Shown here in pieces: positions 1-9,726 of a DNA stretch of 64,000 bases (position 1 is the first letter of the stretch; each line of letters begins with the position of its first letter). The notes beneath the pieces were generated by a model, which ran no database searches, was not told where the DNA came from, and saw only the letters and a list, made by a program, of their open reading frames with translations. Position numbers and translations under genes: made by a program. The DNA lies in contig JAJUHK010000002.1 in NCBI GenBank assembly GCA_029279945.1, forward strand, positions 279,031-343,030. The letters are read 5' to 3'. Source of the stretch: Pseudidiomarina indica (lineage in GTDB: Bacteria; Pseudomonadota; Gammaproteobacteria; Enterobacterales; Alteromonadaceae).

Positions 1-371
1 ACTGCTTTGACAGCATCGCCTGGTTGACCAAATTGGACACAAGCAGCTTTTACTTGCGCCTGACACAAAACTGTACCATCACGGCGTGTCACTTGCTGAG
101 CAAACACGACCGATGCTCTGCCCAGCCGTTCGACCACAACGGTCACTATCAGTTCATCATTAAATCGCGCTGGCTGCAGCAGCTCCAGGTGCACTTGACG
201 CACCACAAAACCAATACCATGAGCAAGCCAAGTATCCTGTTCTATACCTAAAGAGCGTAACCATTCGGTACGGCCTCGCTCAAGGAATTTGAGATAATTC
301 GCATAATAAACGATACCGCCTGCATCCGTATCTTCATAATACACACGAACCGGCCATTCAAATGTTAACAT
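1..371 (-). CDS. ybgC: YbgC acyl-CoA thioesterase (3' end off window)
   Basis: Hotdog-fold acyl-CoA thioesterase of the Tol-Pal gene cluster; in E. coli it acts at the inner membrane on acyl-CoA or acyl-ACP. My translation of the minus strand starts with ATG at 371 and shows the family signature YYEDTDAGGIVYYANYLKF near residues 11-29, including the catalytic Asp of the 4-hydroxybenzoyl-CoA thioesterase type (YxDTDxxGxVYxxNY). 123 codons are visible with no stop; the usual length is about 135, so only the last dozen or so residues are missing. In gammaproteobacteria tolQ normally follows, which would lie left of the window. A FadR-like dyad lies about 80-90 nt upstream. Confidence 0.93.
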   Translation of the reverse strand, partial: MLTFEWPVRVYYEDTDAGGIVYYANYLKFLERGRTEWLRSLGIEQDTWLAHGIGFVVRQVHLELLQPARFNDELIVTVVVERLGRASVVFAQQVTRRDGTVLCQAQVKAACVQFGQPGDAVKA

Positions 372-452
372 TGTCTAAAGGTTACCCAATATTTTTTCAT
401 CATTAAAAATTGACCATTATTCACAGAACTCTTATTCCACGAGGCTCATATT

Positions 453-463
453 GGTCTGACCAT
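453..463. promoter_or_regulatory. FadR-like dyad upstream of ybgC
   Basis: The sequence TGGTCTGACCA is a perfect dyad matching the core of the FadR fatty-acid regulator operator (TGGTCNGACCA). It is 82-92 bases upstream of the ybgC start and about 80 bases upstream of the -35 of the candidate small RNA. The match is seen directly; that FadR or a related acyl-CoA-responsive factor binds here is an inference. The link to an acyl-CoA thioesterase gene makes it plausible. Confidence 0.4.
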
Positions 464-541
464 TTTTTGGTTGGTTATATTTCACGCATTTCAGACTTTC
501 TTGATATTAGTAAAACTAATGCGAAAAGCAATTTTTCTCGT

Positions 542-569
542 TTGAATGCTGGTCAGTCCTCTGTATAAT
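542..569 (+). promoter_or_regulatory. Sigma-70 promoter for candidate small RNA
   Basis: TTGAAT (542-547), a 16-bp spacer, and a perfect TATAAT (564-569). No protein gene on the plus strand follows before the terminator at 659-686, so the promoter appears to serve an untranslated transcript starting near 576-577. Confidence 0.6.
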
Positions 570-576
570 ACACCGC

Positions 577-686
577 AGATACCAGATATGAAGAGACCGG
601 TTGTCACTTCTTCCTGTTATTGTTCCCTGGATTTAACTTCCTTGTTGTTCTGTATTTTGCCCGCTCTTTTGAGCGGGCTTTTTTTT
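577..686 (+). ncRNA. Candidate intergenic small RNA, about 110 nt
   Basis: A strong sigma-70 promoter is followed about 80 nt later by a textbook intrinsic terminator: 8-bp stem GCCCGCTC/GAGCGGGC with a TTTT loop and eight Ts. The transcript between them is rich in pyrimidine runs (CTTCCTGTTATTGTTCCC, CTTCCTTGTTGTTC), which could pair with purine-rich ribosome binding sites. I do not recognise it as a named RNA family. Only a short, unlikely open frame crosses it. The terminator T-tract overlaps the ruvB stop codon on the opposite strand. Alternative: a leader or attenuator remnant. Confidence 0.55.
659..686 (+). terminator. Intrinsic terminator of the small RNA
   Basis: Perfect inverted repeat GCCCGCTC (659-666) and GAGCGGGC (671-678) with a TTTT loop, followed by T679-T686. 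Read on the minus strand the hairpin lacks a T-tract, so it terminates plus-strand transcription and not ruvB. Confidence 0.8.
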
Positions 687-1692
687 ACTCGTTACTCATA
701 CGTAACCCAAAGTGTGCATATGCATGCGGCGTTGCAACTCGCCCCCGCGGTGTGCGTTGCAAGAACCCTTGCTGAATTAAGTATGGCTCTAGCACATCTT
801 CAATGGTTTCCTTTTCCTCTCCAATCGCTGCCGCGAGGTTTTCGAGACCCACAGGGCCACCCATAAACTTCTCAATAATGGCCAATAGCAGCTTCCTATC
901 CATGTAATCGAAGCCTGCTTCATCTACATCAACCATCGTCAGTGCCGCCGCTGCTGTGGTTTGATCAATGACGCCATGATTTTTCACTTCTGCGAAATCA
1001 CGCACCCGCCGCAATAATCGGTTAGCAATTCGTGGTGTCCCGCGCGAGCGCCGAGCAATTTCATGCGCACCAGCAGCATCTAAATTGAGGTTCAAGAACT
1101 TGGCAGAACGCTCAATAATGGTGGTCAGTTCATCCACCTGATAGAACTCCAAACGCTGGACAATACCAAACCGATCCCGCAGCGGTGCTGTTAACGCACC
1201 AGCGCGCGTGGTTGCACCAATCAGCGTAAATGGCGGCAAATCCAATTTAATAGAACGTGCCGCAGGCCCTTCGCCAATCATAATATCCAGTTGGTAATCT
1301 TCCATCGCCGGATACAAAATCTCTTCGACAACCGGGCTGAGGCGATGAATTTCGTCAATAAACAATACATCATGCGCCTCGAGATTTGTTAACAATGCAG
1401 CAAGATCGCCCGCTTTTTCCAGCACTGGGCCAGAGGTTTGCCGGATATTTACATTCAGTTCGTTCGCAACAATATTAGCTAAAGTGGTTTTTCCCAAGCC
1501 CGGGGGCCCAAAAATGAGCACATGATCAAGCGCTTCAGCACGCTGCTTAGCCGCTTGGATAAAAATTTCCATTTGCTCTACCACATGCTTCTGCCCGGTA
1601 TAATCCACCAGATGTTTGGGGCGGATGGCACGATCAATGACATCATCATCGGCCAGTTTCTGTGGTTGATTTATACGATCCGGCTCAATCAT
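685..1692 (-). CDS. ruvB: RuvB Holliday junction branch migration ATPase
   Basis: AAA+ motor that forms hexamers on DNA arms and drives branch migration with RuvA during recombinational repair. 335 residues, the usual length. Walker [10 protein letters not shown] at about 62-70, Walker B with DEIH at 113-116, sensor 1 GATTRAG near 159-165, and an arginine-finger segment (LRDRFG) just after; the C-terminal winged helix covers roughly the last 80 residues. It starts 3 nt after the ruvA stop, so ruvC-ruvA-ruvB form one operon. No yebC gene is present, although it often sits between aspS and ruvC in relatives. Confidence 0.98.
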   Translation of the reverse strand: MIEPDRINQPQKLADDDVIDRAIRPKHLVDYTGQKHVVEQMEIFIQAAKQRAEALDHVLIFGPPGLGKTTLANIVANELNVNIRQTSGPVLEKAGDLAALLTNLEAHDVLFIDEIHRLSPVVEEILYPAMEDYQLDIMIGEGPAARSIKLDLPPFTLIGATTRAGALTAPLRDRFGIVQRLEFYQVDELTTIIERSAKFLNLNLDAAGAHEIARRSRGTPRIANRLLRRVRDFAEVKNHGVIDQTTAAAALTMVDVDEAGFDYMDRKLLLAIIEKFMGGPVGLENLAAAIGEEKETIEDVLEPYLIQQGFLQRTPRGRVATPHAYAHFGLRMSNE

Positions 1693-1695
1693 GGG

Positions 1696-2316
1696 TTATA
1701 TGCTCTTTAAGGCAAAACGAATCAGGTCTTCGCTCGCAGCATCAGGTTGGGCTTTTAACGCAGCAGCGATAGCTTTTTCAGCTTGTGCTGGCTTATAGCC
1801 TAAGGCAATCAACGCATCCAAAGCATCGTCTTGTGGACGGTTGGTAACGAGTGTGGGTTGTAAGCCACTCATATCTACTGGTGCTGCGTCAGTCGCAGGC
1901 GTTGCACTGCCCCAATTTTTGAACTTATCGGCCAGCTCAAGTACCAACCGCTCCGCTGTTTTGCGCCCGACCCCAGGAATTTTTGTTAACCGCGCAAAAT
2001 CTTCATTCACCACCGCTTGCACAAACTGATGAGCGGTGAGCCCAGACATCATCGTAATCGCTAACTTAGGCCCGATACCTTGAGTTTTTATCAATTGCCG
2101 GAACAAGCTACGCTCAGCATAGGTATTAAAGCCGTACAGGAGTTGTGCATCTTCGCGCACAACAAAATGTGTGATAAGTGTGACAGGTTCACCCACGTCG
2201 GGCAATTCATACAAGCTGGTCATCGGCATCTGCACTTCATAGCCAATACCGTTGACGTCAATGACCACCTCCGGTGGCTGCTTGGCAATGAGAATACCGC
2301 TGATTTGACCAATCAC
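1696..2316 (-). CDS. ruvA: RuvA Holliday junction DNA-binding subunit
   Basis: Tetrameric protein that holds the Holliday junction and recruits RuvB. I place the start at GTG 2316, giving the family's conserved opening [15 protein letters not shown] and 206 residues; a longer open frame upstream would only add 17 residues overlapping ruvC. The GTG overlaps the ruvC stop as GTGA, and AAGGGGAAGGA just before it gives a good ribosome site. The central helix-hairpin-helix repeats are visible ([19 protein letters not shown]), and the C-terminal three-helix domain that contacts RuvB covers roughly 160-206. Confidence 0.96.
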   Translation of the reverse strand: MIGQISGILIAKQPPEVVIDVNGIGYEVQMPMTSLYELPDVGEPVTLITHFVVREDAQLLYGFNTYAERSLFRQLIKTQGIGPKLAITMMSGLTAHQFVQAVVNEDFARLTKIPGVGRKTAERLVLELADKFKNWGSATPATDAAPVDMSGLQPTLVTNRPQDDALDALIALGYKPAQAEKAIAAALKAQPDAASEDLIRFALKSI

Positions 2317-2831
2317 TTCCTTCCCCTTGTGGTTGATAATGGTTGGGAGCGCATGTGGGCATGACAAAGCGCAACAGCTAATGCATCGGCGGCGTCAGCT
2401 TGAGGCTTTTTGGTTAGTTTTAATAAGGCCATGACCATATGCTGAACTTGTTGTTTATCGGCAGCACCCGTACCCACCACCGCTTGTTTGACCAGCCGCG
2501 CCGCATACTCGGCGACGGGTAAGCCAGCCACTGCAGCGGCCACAATGGCGGCACCGCGCGCTTGCCCCAACTTTAGCGCAGAATCAGGGTTGCGCGCCAT
2601 AAACACTTGTTCAATGGCAAATTCAGTGGGTTGAAACTGCTGAATCAACTCCACCACACCATCATGAATGACCTTGAGTTTGTCAGCAAGGCTTGGCTCA
2701 GTCTCGCCTTTCAGGCTGCGTACCACATTAATGCAGCCGCTCCCTAAATAAGTAACCTGCGAACCAGTTAGCCGAATCACGCCATAGCCAGTAAGGCGTG
2801 AGCCTGGGTCTATTCCCAGAATAATGGCCAT
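2313..2831 (-). CDS. ruvC: RuvC Holliday junction resolvase
   Basis: Dimeric endonuclease that cuts the junction symmetrically; RNase H-like fold. 172 residues. The first catalytic Asp is D8 in ILGIDPGS, the glutamate lies in FAIEQVF, and the C-terminal Asp pair in [15 protein letters not shown]. It is 25 nt downstream of aspS and its stop overlaps the ruvA start by 4 nt, so it is likely translationally coupled to ruvA. Confidence 0.97.
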   Translation of the reverse strand: MAIILGIDPGSRLTGYGVIRLTGSQVTYLGSGCINVVRSLKGETEPSLADKLKVIHDGVVELIQQFQPTEFAIEQVFMARNPDSALKLGQARGAAIVAAAVAGLPVAEYAARLVKQAVVGTGAADKQQVQHMVMALLKLTKKPQADAADALAVALCHAHMRSQPLSTTRGRK

Positions 2832-2856
2832 GATTCGCTCCTGTTCTCATACGTTG

Positions 2857-4623
2857 TTATTGTGATTCCTTTACAGTAACAGCAACACTCAGTTCAGCCA
2901 AGGCCTCTGGGTTTGCGAACCCCGGCGCATCGGTTAATACACAAGCAGCAGTCGTGGTTTTCGGGAACGCAATGACTTCACGAATCGACTGTGCGCCGAC
3001 CATGAGCATCACCAGACGGTCCAGACCAAATGCCAAGCCGGCATGTGGTGGGGCACCGTACTTCAACGCTTCCAGCAAGAAACCAAATTTTTCTTCCGCT
3101 TCTGTTTTGCCAATACCTAGAATATCAAAGACCACCTGTTGCATCTCGTGGTTGTGGATCCGCACCGAACCACCTCCCACTTCAACGCCATTTAATACCA
3201 TATCATAGGCATTTGACAGTGCCGCAGCTGGGTTCGCTTGTAACTCAGCAGGGCTCACCCCAACAGGTGCAGTAAATGGATGGTGGATCGCGTGCCAGCG
3301 ACCTTCATGTTGTTCAAACATAGGGAAGTCGACGACCCACAACGGACGCCATTCATCGCTGACCAGCCCGAACTCTTGACCAAGTTTCAAGCGCAAGGCA
3401 CCCATGGCTTCAGCCACTACGGTAGCCTTATCGGCACCAAAGAAAATAATATCGCCATCAACTGCTGCGGTACGCGCTAAAATACCTTGCAACGCGTCAT
3501 CTGGAATAAACTTTAACACTGGCGATTGAATACCATCACGGCCTGCCGCAAGGTCATTTATTTTCATCCACGCTAAACCTTTGGCGCCGTAGATACCAAC
3601 GTAGTTGGTGTATTCATCAATCATCTTGCGCGAAATAGCTTCTGCTTTGGCTGGCACTTTCAGTGCCGCAACACGCCCTTGTGGGTCATTCGCAGGGCCA
3701 GCAAACACTTGAAACTCAACATTTTTGAGTAAGTCGGCAACGTCTACCAATTCTAATGGGTTACGCAAATCTGGTTTGTCGCTGCCAAAACGGCGCATCG
3801 CTTCATGCCACGTCATCCGTGGAAAATCACCTAGTTCAACCTGCAGTAATTCAGCAAATAGCTGGCGGACCATAGCTTCAGTCACCGCCATCACTTGCTC
3901 GGCGCTCATAAAAGAGGTTTCGATATCGATTTGAGTAAACTCTGGCTGGCGGTCAGCACGCAGGTCTTCATCACGGAAGCACTTCACGATTTGATAGTAG
4001 CGATCAAAACCCGACATCATCAGCAACTGCTTGAACAACTGCGGTGACTGTGGCAACGCAAAGAATTTACCTTTATGCGTGCGGCTTGGCACCAAATAGT
4101 CACGCGCCCCTTCAGGCGTAGCCCGCGTTAACATAGGGGTTTCGATATCTAAGAAGCCCTGCTGATCAAGAAAGCGACGCACGTTACTGGTAACTTTTGC
4201 ACGGAACTGCAAGTTATGACTCATCTGCGGACGCCGTAAATCTAAATAGCGGTAACGTAACCGCTGTTCTTCACTCACCTGCTGGTTAAAATCGATGGGC
4301 AATGGTTCTGCGCGGCTGATAATTTCTAGCTCACTCGCCATGACTTCCACCGCCCCCGTGGCCATCGTAGCATTCACTTGATGGTCTGGACGTGCACGCA
4401 CGGTGCCAACCAAGCGGATACAGAATTCTTGGCGTAACTTATTCGCCGTAGCAAATAATTCCTGCTGGTCTGGGTCAAATACCACCTGCACTAAACCAGT
4501 GCGGTCACGCATATCGATAAAAATTAGGCCACCTAAATCACGGCGTTTATTCACCCAACCACAGAGGGTTACGGTTTGGTCGACCAAGTCAGTATTAAGC
4601 TGTCCACAGTAATGGCTACGCAT
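2857..4623 (-). CDS. aspS: Aspartyl-tRNA synthetase
   Basis: Class II synthetase charging tRNA-Asp. 588 residues, typical of the bacterial-type enzyme with the GAD insertion domain. The N-terminal OB-fold anticodon-binding domain opens with [10 protein letters not shown] and contains [26 protein letters not shown] sequence; motif 2 is seen around [18 protein letters not shown] and motif 3 around [13 protein letters not shown]. First gene of the aspS-ruvC-ruvA-ruvB operon. Confidence 0.98.
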   Translation of the reverse strand: MRSHYCGQLNTDLVDQTVTLCGWVNKRRDLGGLIFIDMRDRTGLVQVVFDPDQQELFATANKLRQEFCIRLVGTVRARPDHQVNATMATGAVEVMASELEIISRAEPLPIDFNQQVSEEQRLRYRYLDLRRPQMSHNLQFRAKVTSNVRRFLDQQGFLDIETPMLTRATPEGARDYLVPSRTHKGKFFALPQSPQLFKQLLMMSGFDRYYQIVKCFRDEDLRADRQPEFTQIDIETSFMSAEQVMAVTEAMVRQLFAELLQVELGDFPRMTWHEAMRRFGSDKPDLRNPLELVDVADLLKNVEFQVFAGPANDPQGRVAALKVPAKAEAISRKMIDEYTNYVGIYGAKGLAWMKINDLAAGRDGIQSPVLKFIPDDALQGILARTAAVDGDIIFFGADKATVVAEAMGALRLKLGQEFGLVSDEWRPLWVVDFPMFEQHEGRWHAIHHPFTAPVGVSPAELQANPAAALSNAYDMVLNGVEVGGGSVRIHNHEMQQVVFDILGIGKTEAEEKFGFLLEALKYGAPPHAGLAFGLDRLVMLMVGAQSIREVIAFPKTTTAACVLTDAPGFANPEALAELSVAVTVKESQ

Positions 4624-4764
4624 GGGAGGATCCCTACTACAAATTAGATTTTACAAAGCTGCACATTATAACGGAGTTACGCTGAAAGTCAGTAACTGTC
4701 GCATGAAAAAACTGGTTACGCTAAAATAGCTGTTTCGACATAGCAGCCGTACTAAGTGAAGAAA

Positions 4765-5517
4765 ATGACACAGAAAGATTCCATTTTTGCAGAGCCGTTA
4801 GCACAGGTGAGTGATTTTATCTTTGACCAAACTGTGGTCGAGGTTTTTCCTGATATGATTAACCGCTCCGTGCCGGGCTATCAAAGCATTTTACAGGGCA
4901 TCGGTCAGCTCACCAAACGTTACGCTCAACCGCATTCTACCTTGTATGATTTAGGCTGTTCCTTAGGAGCGGCAACCTTAGCTATGCGACAACAAATCGC
5001 CGACCTAGACCATGTTGACATTGTCGGCGTCGATAATTCCTCGGCCATGATTGAACGCTGCCAGTTATTGCTCCAAGGCTACCGCAGTCCAGTGCCGGTT
5101 AGTTTACGCTGCGAAGATGTGCAGCACACTGAGATTAGTAATGCCTCAGTGGTTACCATGAACTTTACCTTACAGTTTGTGCCCCCCGAGCAACGCTATG
5201 CCGTATTGGAGAAAATCTTTTCAGGGCTGCGCCCAGGCGGCGCCCTGTTGTTGAGTGAGAAATTCCGCAGTGCGGATCCGGTAATGGATGAGCTGCTCAT
5301 CGATATTCACCACGCCTTTAAGCGTGCCAACGGATACAGTGAGCTGGAAATTGCGCAAAAACGGGCCGCTATTGAGAACGTCATGCGTATTGATACCCTT
5401 GCAACGCATCAGCAACGGTTGCGCGATATTGGCTTCGCGCACACCCAAGTGTGGTTTCAATGTTATAACTTTGCCGCCATGATTGCGGTCAAAGCCCCGA
5501 CCGTTGGAGGTGCGTAA
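4765..5517 (+). CDS. cmoA: CmoA carboxy-SAM synthase
   Basis: Makes carboxy-S-adenosylmethionine from SAM and prephenate, the donor used by CmoB to finish the 5-oxyacetyl uridine at tRNA position 34. Rossmann SAM motif VYDLGCSLGAATLAM-like at about 60-75, and the family sequence FTLQFVPPEQR and LLLSEKFR. ATG 4765 (MTQKDSIF) aligns with the E. coli start; a GTG three codons earlier at 4756 is the alternative. One base separates its stop from the cmoB ATG, so the two are coupled. Confidence 0.95.
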   Translation: MTQKDSIFAEPLAQVSDFIFDQTVVEVFPDMINRSVPGYQSILQGIGQLTKRYAQPHSTLYDLGCSLGAATLAMRQQIADLDHVDIVGVDNSSAMIERCQLLLQGYRSPVPVSLRCEDVQHTEISNASVVTMNFTLQFVPPEQRYAVLEKIFSGLRPGGALLLSEKFRSADPVMDELLIDIHHAFKRANGYSELEIAQKRAAIENVMRIDTLATHQQRLRDIGFAHTQVWFQCYNFAAMIAVKAPTVGGA

Positions 5518-5518
5518 G

Positions 5519-6490
5519 ATGAAACTTTTTTCTGATGATTTAATTGCCGTTGCCCAATCACCGTTACAAGATTGGCTCACTACCCTGCCAGCCCAACTCC
5601 ACCATTGGCAACAACAGCAACAGCATGGTGAGCTGGATAAATGGCTGCGCTGCGTGGCACAGTTACCACAATTGCCGGCCGAGCAGGTGAGCTTGGGCGA
5701 TACCATCACGGTGTCGAGTAGCCGCGTGACTGCGGGTGAACAAAACCGCATTCGTGGTTTACTCATGCAGCTCACGCCGTGGCGCAAAGGGCCATTTAAT
5801 CTACATGGTGTGCACGTGGATACAGAATGGCGTTCTGATTTTAAATGGCAGCGCCTATTGCCACATATCAGTGATTTAACGGGCCGTCAGGTGCTCGATA
5901 TTGGCTGCGGCAGTGGCTACCATCTGTGGCGCATGCTAGAAGCAGGTGCCGCGCACGTCTGGGGCATCGACCCAGGTCAGTTGTTTATGGCGCAGTTCTT
6001 TGCCATTCGCCATTTTATGCCGCCAGAACTCGCTGCACGTGCGCATTGGTTCCCAATCGGCGTGGATGACTTACCTGAATTAAAAGCGTTCGACACCGTC
6101 TTTAGCATGGGGGTACTCTATCATCGCCGCTCACCCATCGATTTTTTAACGCAGCTCAAAGCCCAGTTAAAACCCGGCGGTGAACTGGTATTAGAAACCA
6201 TCGTGGTGGAAGGCGATGAGCACACCGTACTGGTGCCCGGAGAAACCTACGCTAAAATGCGCAATGTCTGGTTTATTCCTAGCACCAAGGCATTGTTACA
6301 TTGGTTACAACGGTGTGGCTTTAAACAAGCCCGGGTGGTCGATGAGGCGGTCACAGAATTAACCGAACAGCGCGCCACGGAATGGATGCAGGGGCAATCA
6401 TTAGTGGATTTTCTCGACCCTAACGATCATTCACGCACGATCGAGGGTTACCCTGCCCCACGTCGTGCCGTGATCATTGCCACCATTTAA
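5519..6490 (+). CDS. cmoB: CmoB tRNA U34 carboxymethyltransferase
   Basis: Transfers the carboxymethyl group of carboxy-SAM to 5-hydroxyuridine 34 of tRNAs, widening wobble decoding. ATG 5519, immediately after the cmoA stop, gives 323 residues, the family length; an in-frame start 36 bases upstream lies inside cmoA and is less likely. SAM-binding motif VLDIGCGSGYHLWRM is near 125-139, followed by family segments GVLYHRRSP and ETIVVEGDE. Confidence 0.96.
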   Translation: MKLFSDDLIAVAQSPLQDWLTTLPAQLHHWQQQQQHGELDKWLRCVAQLPQLPAEQVSLGDTITVSSSRVTAGEQNRIRGLLMQLTPWRKGPFNLHGVHVDTEWRSDFKWQRLLPHISDLTGRQVLDIGCGSGYHLWRMLEAGAAHVWGIDPGQLFMAQFFAIRHFMPPELAARAHWFPIGVDDLPELKAFDTVFSMGVLYHRRSPIDFLTQLKAQLKPGGELVLETIVVEGDEHTVLVPGETYAKMRNVWFIPSTKALLHWLQRCGFKQARVVDEAVTELTEQRATEWMQGQSLVDFLDPNDHSRTIEGYPAPRRAVIIATI

Positions 6491-6501
6491 CACAGCCATT
6501 G

Positions 6502-6545
6502 GCGGGTTGGGCGCGCCGTTGCCAAACCATTAGCAACCAACCCGC
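6502..6545. terminator. Possible weak bidirectional hairpin between cmoB and galU
   Basis: Inverted repeat GCGGGTTGG (6502-6510) and CCAACCCGC (6537-6545) lies between the convergent cmoB and galU genes. The loop is long and neither strand has a T-tract, so termination by this element alone is uncertain. Confidence 0.3.
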
Positions 6546-6567
6546 GCTTGAATGGGCTGTTCGGCAC

Positions 6568-7452
6568 CTACTGCATTTGAGCCAGCCACGCCTTAAAGTC
6601 TGCACCTAAACTTGGGTGGCGAAGTGCGTGTTCAACGAATGCTTGGGCATAACCGAGTTTGTTGCCACAGTCGTGACTCCGGCCTTTCATATAATAGGCA
6701 TTCACCGGCTGTTGTTGTAACAACATAGCCATGGCATCGGTTAGCTGAATTTCGTTGCCAGCGCCCACTGGTGTTTTTTCCAACAACTCCCATAGGCTGG
6801 CAGGGAACACATAGCGCCCTACCACAGCCAGATCAGAAGGTGCCTGATCAACGGGTGGTTTCTCAACCAGCTGTTGGATTGGTGCTTGCTCACCCGGTGC
6901 AAGTTGCACACCAGCGATATCGGCAACACCATATTGGTTGACCAATTCGGCCGGCACTTTCTCCACCATTACCTGGGCTGCACCTGATGCTTGGAAGTTA
7001 GCAACCATTTCCGCCAAGTTGTCCTGACGCAAATCACAACTTGCTGCATCGACCAGCACGTCCGGCAATACCACTGCAAAAGGTTCATCACCGACCACGG
7101 GACGGGCACACAAGACCGCATGCCCTAACCCTTTGGCTTCTGCTTGGCGCACCGCAACGACGGTCACGCCAGCTGGGCAAATACCTTGTACTTCTTCTAA
7201 CAGTTGTGTTTTATTCCGTTTCGCCAACATATCTTCCAGTTCGTAGTTGGCATCGAAATGATTTTCGATGGCCGCCTTACTGGAATGTGTCACCAAGACT
7301 ATCTCGGTAAGGCCTGCGGCCGCACATTCATCAATGATGTATTGGATTAACGGCCGATCGACCAACGGCAGCATTTCTTTTGGAATTGCTTTCGTTGCTG
7401 GTAGCATCCGTGTTCCCAAACCCGCCACTGGTATCACAACTTTTTTAACCAT
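6568..7452 (-). CDS. galU: UTP-glucose-1-phosphate uridylyltransferase
   Basis: Makes UDP-glucose, the precursor for surface polysaccharides and UDP-sugar interconversion; galE further along the window would use the product. 294 residues. The nucleotide-binding signature [24 protein letters not shown] covers about 5-28; the sugar-binding segments VEKPP and [10 protein letters not shown] are present. Its start lies 11 nt past the stop of the upstream POT transporter, which suggests shared transcription. Confidence 0.97.
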   Translation of the reverse strand: MVKKVVIPVAGLGTRMLPATKAIPKEMLPLVDRPLIQYIIDECAAAGLTEIVLVTHSSKAAIENHFDANYELEDMLAKRNKTQLLEEVQGICPAGVTVVAVRQAEAKGLGHAVLCARPVVGDEPFAVVLPDVLVDAASCDLRQDNLAEMVANFQASGAAQVMVEKVPAELVNQYGVADIAGVQLAPGEQAPIQQLVEKPPVDQAPSDLAVVGRYVFPASLWELLEKTPVGAGNEIQLTDAMAMLLQQQPVNAYYMKGRSHDCGNKLGYAQAFVEHALRHPSLGADFKAWLAQMQ

Positions 7453-7463
7453 GCTTCACAATC

Positions 7464-8879
7464 CTATTGTTGTACGCGCTCAGCGCCATGCATCCATTTC
7501 ACCAGCATGCCTGAGATTGACCATAAAATAACGGCGAAAACTAACAAGCCTACGGCAACCCCGCCAAACACAACGAGTAAGCCTGAATACTGGGGTTCAA
7601 GGCCTATACTTTGTGCGAGGTTCATCGAGAACTCGTATTGGTCGGCTTTTTCACTAAATGCACCGACCATTCCCGCCAAGTAGTTAGCAATGGCTGGCAT
7701 GAGGAACCATACCCCCATCACTAATGAAGCGAGGCGTAACGGCGCTAACTTCGTCATCAATGATAAACCAACTGGCGAAATACACAATTCACCTAATGTA
7801 TGGAATAGGTAAGCCAGTATCAGCCACATCATGTTAGCTTTGCCAGACACTTGGATTTCAAACAAACCAAGAATTAAAAATACGAAGCCAATCGAGGTTA
7901 AGATCAAGCCAGTGAATACTTTAATCGGTGCATCTGGGCTCTTGTCTTTCTTGTTCAACCACATCCATAAAAATGAGAACACTGGTGCGAACAGCAAAAT
8001 AAATAATGGGTTCAACGATTGGAAATAACCCGCTGGCACTTCCGTACCACCAATCACCCGATCGGTGTATCGGTCGGCGTAGATATTCATCAAGCCACCC
8101 GCTTGTTCGAACGCTAACCAGAACACGGTTACGAAAACGAACAAGAATAAAATCACGCGCAAACGATCGTGCTCAACTTTCGACAATGGTTGCTTCACCC
8201 CACCAGTTAATTCACGATCACGTTTAGCCCCCGGGACAATACCCACATCACCTAAGTAACGCGGGAAGAAGAAAGCTTGGGTTAATACCGCCAAGGTCAT
8301 ACCGACACCAGCGGCAAAGTAACCCCAGCGCCAGCCAAAGTCTGCACTTTCACCAAGGGTTGAGGTCACTAACGGTGCAATAAAGGCACCTAAGTTAATG
8401 CCCATATAGAAAATCGAAAAAGCACTGTCACGACGCGCATCACCTTGTGGATACAAATCACCGACAATGGTCGAAATGTTTGGTTTGAATAAACCGTTAC
8501 CTGCAATTAATAACCCCAAGCCCACATAAAACAGTTCGAGGCTGTGCGGTGTTGCCGCAAACAATGTGAACTGAGCTGCGGCCATCAAAATTCCGCCAAA
8601 TAGGATAGAACGGCGTTGACCTAAATAGTTATCGGCTAACCAGCCACCCAGTAGCGGTGTAAAGTACACCAACCCCGTGTAAATTCCGTAGAGCGATAGT
8701 GCGTCAGCATCACTCATGCCAAACCCTGGGTTCGCTGCTTCAGTAGCTGCAACCAAAGTTAATACTAATAATGCGCGCATGCCGTAGTAAGAAAAACGTT
8801 CCCACATTTCGGCAGTAAACAGCACATAAAGCCCCTTGGGGTGGCCCCAAAGTTCAGACTTCGCAGGTGCCTGACTCAT
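7464..8879 (-). CDS. POT-family proton-coupled di/tripeptide transporter
   Basis: Inner-membrane proton symporter for small peptides (POT/PTR2 family, DtpA-like). 471 residues with about 14 hydrophobic segments. The family fingerprint ExxERFSYYG is seen as EMWERFSYYGMRA at about 25-37, and the second PTR2 signature region as FSIFYMGINLGAFIAPLV. Consistent with a peptide-feeding lifestyle given the secreted peptidases in this window. Which paralogue it is cannot be told from sequence alone. Confidence 0.93.
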   Translation of the reverse strand: MSQAPAKSELWGHPKGLYVLFTAEMWERFSYYGMRALLVLTLVAATEAANPGFGMSDADALSLYGIYTGLVYFTPLLGGWLADNYLGQRRSILFGGILMAAAQFTLFAATPHSLELFYVGLGLLIAGNGLFKPNISTIVGDLYPQGDARRDSAFSIFYMGINLGAFIAPLVTSTLGESADFGWRWGYFAAGVGMTLAVLTQAFFFPRYLGDVGIVPGAKRDRELTGGVKQPLSKVEHDRLRVILFLFVFVTVFWLAFEQAGGLMNIYADRYTDRVIGGTEVPAGYFQSLNPLFILLFAPVFSFLWMWLNKKDKSPDAPIKVFTGLILTSIGFVFLILGLFEIQVSGKANMMWLILAYLFHTLGELCISPVGLSLMTKLAPLRLASLVMGVWFLMPAIANYLAGMVGAFSEKADQYEFSMNLAQSIGLEPQYSGLLVVFGGVAVGLLVFAVILWSISGMLVKWMHGAERVQQ

Positions 8880-8946
8880 AATAATTCCTCAAAATATTTT
8901 ATTTTTTTATCATGTAAAGATTGCGTTAGACGCGACTTTATAACGC

Positions 8947-8973
8947 AGAAGCCTCGCAGGTTGCAAGGCTTCT
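8947..8973. terminator. Hairpin 3' of mlaA
   Basis: AGAAGCCT (8947-8954) and AGGCTTCT (8966-8973) form an 8-bp stem just after the mlaA stop on the minus strand. No clear T-tract follows on that strand, so it may be an RNA 3'-end stabiliser rather than a strong terminator. Confidence 0.35.
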
Positions 8974-8977
8974 ATAG

Positions 8978-9703
8978 CTAAAACTGGTCGTAGAAGTCGT
9001 CGTCTAACTCATCTTCTGGTAGGTCTGGCGGATTTCCATCATAGACTTTATCACGCCACCGTTGAAAATATGCTTCTTTGACAAATGAGTAGGGATCGAG
9101 CGAATCTTCAAGCATTGGCTCGAGCTCCATGAGCTTCACCCGTGCGTCCAATCCTTTGATGACCCAACGCACTACGTTAGTCGGGCCGCTGATATCATCC
9201 ACCGGGAAATACATACCATCAACCACATCACCCCCACGGTCAACCACCACCGTAGGACCCATCGCTGGCAACATCACGTAAGGCCCGTCCCACACGCCCC
9301 AGTACGCCAAAGTTTCACCAAAGCCTTCTTTTCGCTTATCTAAACCGATCTGTGATGCCACATCAAAAATACCGAATATACCAATGGTACTGTTGATGGT
9401 GAACCGCCAAAATGTAACCCCCGCATCGGTCACTTTACCTTGCAAGCTGTTATTCACCAATGACGCCACTTCTTCGAGGTTCTCAACGACGTTATACAAG
9501 CCTTTGCGTACGGGTTGCGGTACTTTGCTATAAGCCACAGCAGCCGGCCGCAAGACAGCGTCATCGAGTTTCTCGTTGAACTCCCACATATCGCGGTTAA
9601 AATCTTCGTACGGATCCCGCGGGTCAGCCCACGGGTCGTCTGCCGGGGTGCTGGCACAGCCGCCTAGCAACACCAGGGCAGCAAGGAGAAGTCCTCGTCT
9701 CAT
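8978..9703 (-). CDS. mlaA: MlaA (VacJ) outer-membrane lipoprotein
   Basis: Outer-membrane component of the Mla pathway, which removes mislocalised phospholipid from the outer leaflet with porin partners and hands it to MlaC. 241 residues. Lipoprotein signal peptide with lipobox LLGGC, Cys at 16. The family motif DFNRDMWEFNEKLD is near residues 34-47, and the conserved GPYVMLPAMGP segment is in the middle. It begins 23 nt after the ccmI stop and could be carried on the ccm transcript. Confidence 0.94.
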   Translation of the reverse strand: MRRGLLLAALVLLGGCASTPADDPWADPRDPYEDFNRDMWEFNEKLDDAVLRPAAVAYSKVPQPVRKGLYNVVENLEEVASLVNNSLQGKVTDAGVTFWRFTINSTIGIFGIFDVASQIGLDKRKEGFGETLAYWGVWDGPYVMLPAMGPTVVVDRGGDVVDGMYFPVDDISGPTNVVRWVIKGLDARVKLMELEPMLEDSLDPYSFVKEAYFQRWRDKVYDGNPPDLPEDELDDDFYDQF

Positions 9704-9726
9704 ATATACTCCAACTAACTGAGATC

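Noticed and set aside
546..866. Plus-strand frame beginning in the small RNA region
   Set aside because: It crosses the terminator and continues antisense into ruvB; the protein has no recognised features.
5221..5787. 188-codon minus-strand frame across cmoA-cmoB
   Set aside because: Both cmo genes are intact and tightly coupled; the antisense translation has no family features.
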